Source: DATFQE01 sp963739085 (GTDB taxonomy: Bacteria > Actinomycetota > Thermoleophilia > Gaiellales > Gaiellaceae). From it: a stretch of 64,000 bases of DNA. Below, one piece after another: positions 63,219 through 64,000 of this stretch. Made by a program: the position numbers and the translations under genes. The notes under the pieces were generated by a model. The model searched no databases. It had not been told where the DNA came from and saw only the letters and a program-made list of their open reading frames with translations. The stretch lies in the NCBI GenBank assembly GCA_963739085.1, contig CAVTZA010000023.1:1-64000 (forward strand), written 5' to 3'. Within the stretch, counting starts at the first letter, position 1; each line of letters begins with the position of its first letter.

Positions 63219-64000
63219 CCGTCGTCCCGGACGCCGTCGGCCCCGAGAGCCGCCTGCGCACCGCGCAGCGCTTCCTGGTCGACAACCCCGTCGTCGTGCT
63301 CGTCGGCGTGCTCGTGCTGCTGTTCATCCTCACCGACGTCGTCAACCGGCACGACGCGGGCGAGCCGTTCATCACCTGGAACCAGCTGTCGACGACGTTC
63401 CTCGTCGCGGCGCCGCTCGGCATGATCGCGGCCGGGCAGACGCTCGTCATGCTCACCGGCGGCGTCGACCTCTCGGTCGCGCTCACCGCAACGGCGGCCG
63501 CCTTCGCCACCTCGTGGCAGGGCGGGAACGGCACGACCCAGGGCATCGTGGCCGGGCTGCTCGTTGGCCTCGGGATCGGCCTCGCCAACGGGATCGGCAT
63601 CGGCATCTTCCGCGTCAATCCGCTGATCATGACCCTGGGCACGTCCTCCGTGACCTTCGGACTGCTGTCCATCTATGCCGGGCGGTCGTTCGAGAAGGTT
63701 GTGCCCCACCTCGTCGCGACGCTTGGCTCCGACCGCTTCTTCGACTACCTGCCGGCCAACCTGATCCTGTGGGTCGTGATCGCCGCGATGATCATCCTCG
63801 GGCTCCGCTACACCGGGTACGGACGGATGCTCTACGCGGTCGGCGACAACGACGTCGCGGCCCGGCTCGTGGGCGTGCGTGTCTGGCAGGTGCTCGTGGT
63901 CGCCTACGCGCTCTGCGGGCTGTTCAGCGCGATCGGCGGGCTGCTGCTCGTCGGCTTCACGAACAACCCCGACCTCGGGCTCGCGTCCCCGTACTTGCTG
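63215..64000 (+). CDS. sugar ABC transporter permease (RbsC type), partial at window edge
   Basis: Second permease of the importer, 262 codons visible, open at the right edge. The signature GQTLVMLTGGVDLSVAL, NPLIMTLGTSSVTFGLL and YAVGDNDVAARLVGVRV are present. Starts at ATG 63215, overlapping the preceding stop by 4 bases. Two different permeases imply a heterodimeric channel. Confidence 0.9.
   Translation, partial: MTVVPDAVGPESRLRTAQRFLVDNPVVVLVGVLVLLFILTDVVNRHDAGEPFITWNQLSTTFLVAAPLGMIAAGQTLVMLTGGVDLSVALTATAAAFATSWQGGNGTTQGIVAGLLVGLGIGLANGIGIGIFRVNPLIMTLGTSSVTFGLLSIYAGRSFEKVVPHLVATLGSDRFFDYLPANLILWVVIAAMIILGLRYTGYGRMLYAVGDNDVAARLVGVRVWQVLVVAYALCGLFSAIGGLLLVGFTNNPDLGLASPYLL

Overview
The window is one stretch of a high-GC actinobacterial chromosome. 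GTG starts are frequent, genes overlap by 4 bases (ATGA/GTGA), and many transcription units have a TANNNT hexamer only 6-8 bases before the start codon, which suggests leaderless mRNAs. Gene content (DasR-type GntR regulator, MsmX/UgpC-type ATPases, CtaG of the caa3 type, actinobacterial small membrane proteins) fits Actinomycetota, and I would guess class Thermoleophilia (Gaiellales-like). That placement is inference. No rRNA, tRNA, CRISPR array, transposase or phage gene is visible.

Layout. 0-4.1 kb: small membrane protein, alpha/beta hydrolase, a short collagen-like secreted protein coupled to a Rieske oxygenase, and a surface protein with 44-48-residue repeats. 4.2-8.6 kb (minus): a sugar ABC importer in the order ATPase, binding protein, two permeases. 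8.7-12 kb (minus): an FtsH-like membrane AAA protease with unusual inserts, plus a membrane-anchored partner gene. 12-17 kb (plus): cation efflux protein, SDR, glycogen debranching enzyme and GT4 glycosyltransferase. 17-24.9 kb (mostly minus): GNAT, MFS exporter, MBL hydrolase, secreted M14 peptidase, cystathionine gamma-synthase-type enzyme and a secreted hypothetical. 24.9-29.1 kb: methyltransferase, YcaQ-like glycosylase, DUF885 protein and cystathionine beta-synthase. 29.3-37.3 kb: purine genes purH-purN-purM and purF-purL (all minus), interrupted by a plus-strand ctaG-VOC-small membrane protein unit. 37.4-38.8 kb: EamA transporter and GNAT.

38.8-48.6 kb is an amino-sugar / cell-wall salvage locus. 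On the minus strand lie a DasR-like GntR regulator, a GlmS/NagB-II-like SIS protein, an ABC binding protein, two permeases and a cytoplasmic NagZ-type GH3 enzyme. Divergently lie murQ, nagA and an MsmX/MsiK-type ATPase. Three TGGT-N4-ACCA operators, one a perfect DasR-type palindrome, sit in front of these units. The likely pathway is import of GlcNAc/MurNAc (disaccharides), NagZ cleavage, MurQ removal of lactate, NagA deacetylation and SIS-enzyme deamination to fructose-6-phosphate; no sugar kinase is seen here.

48.6-64 kb is a second carbohydrate region: SDR, KDPG-aldolase-like enzyme, Gfo/Idh/MocA dehydrogenase, SIS-domain isomerase, a Tat-exported TIM-barrel epimerase-like protein, a 1210-residue secreted ThuA/sugar-dehydrogenase/PKD protein, and a ROK repressor followed by a ribose-type ABC importer running off the right edge.

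Two things cut across the window. First, 18 single-base frame breaks occur in nine otherwise well-conserved genes (15 extra bases, 3 missing, seven of them in ftsH), which looks more like residual assembly error than decay. Second, a long quasi-palindromic element occurs twice (12954-13121 and 32307-32480), each copy ending on the -10 box of a leaderless gene at identical spacing. Its arms are complementary within each copy although the outer sequences differ between copies. This is the best candidate here for something undescribed.
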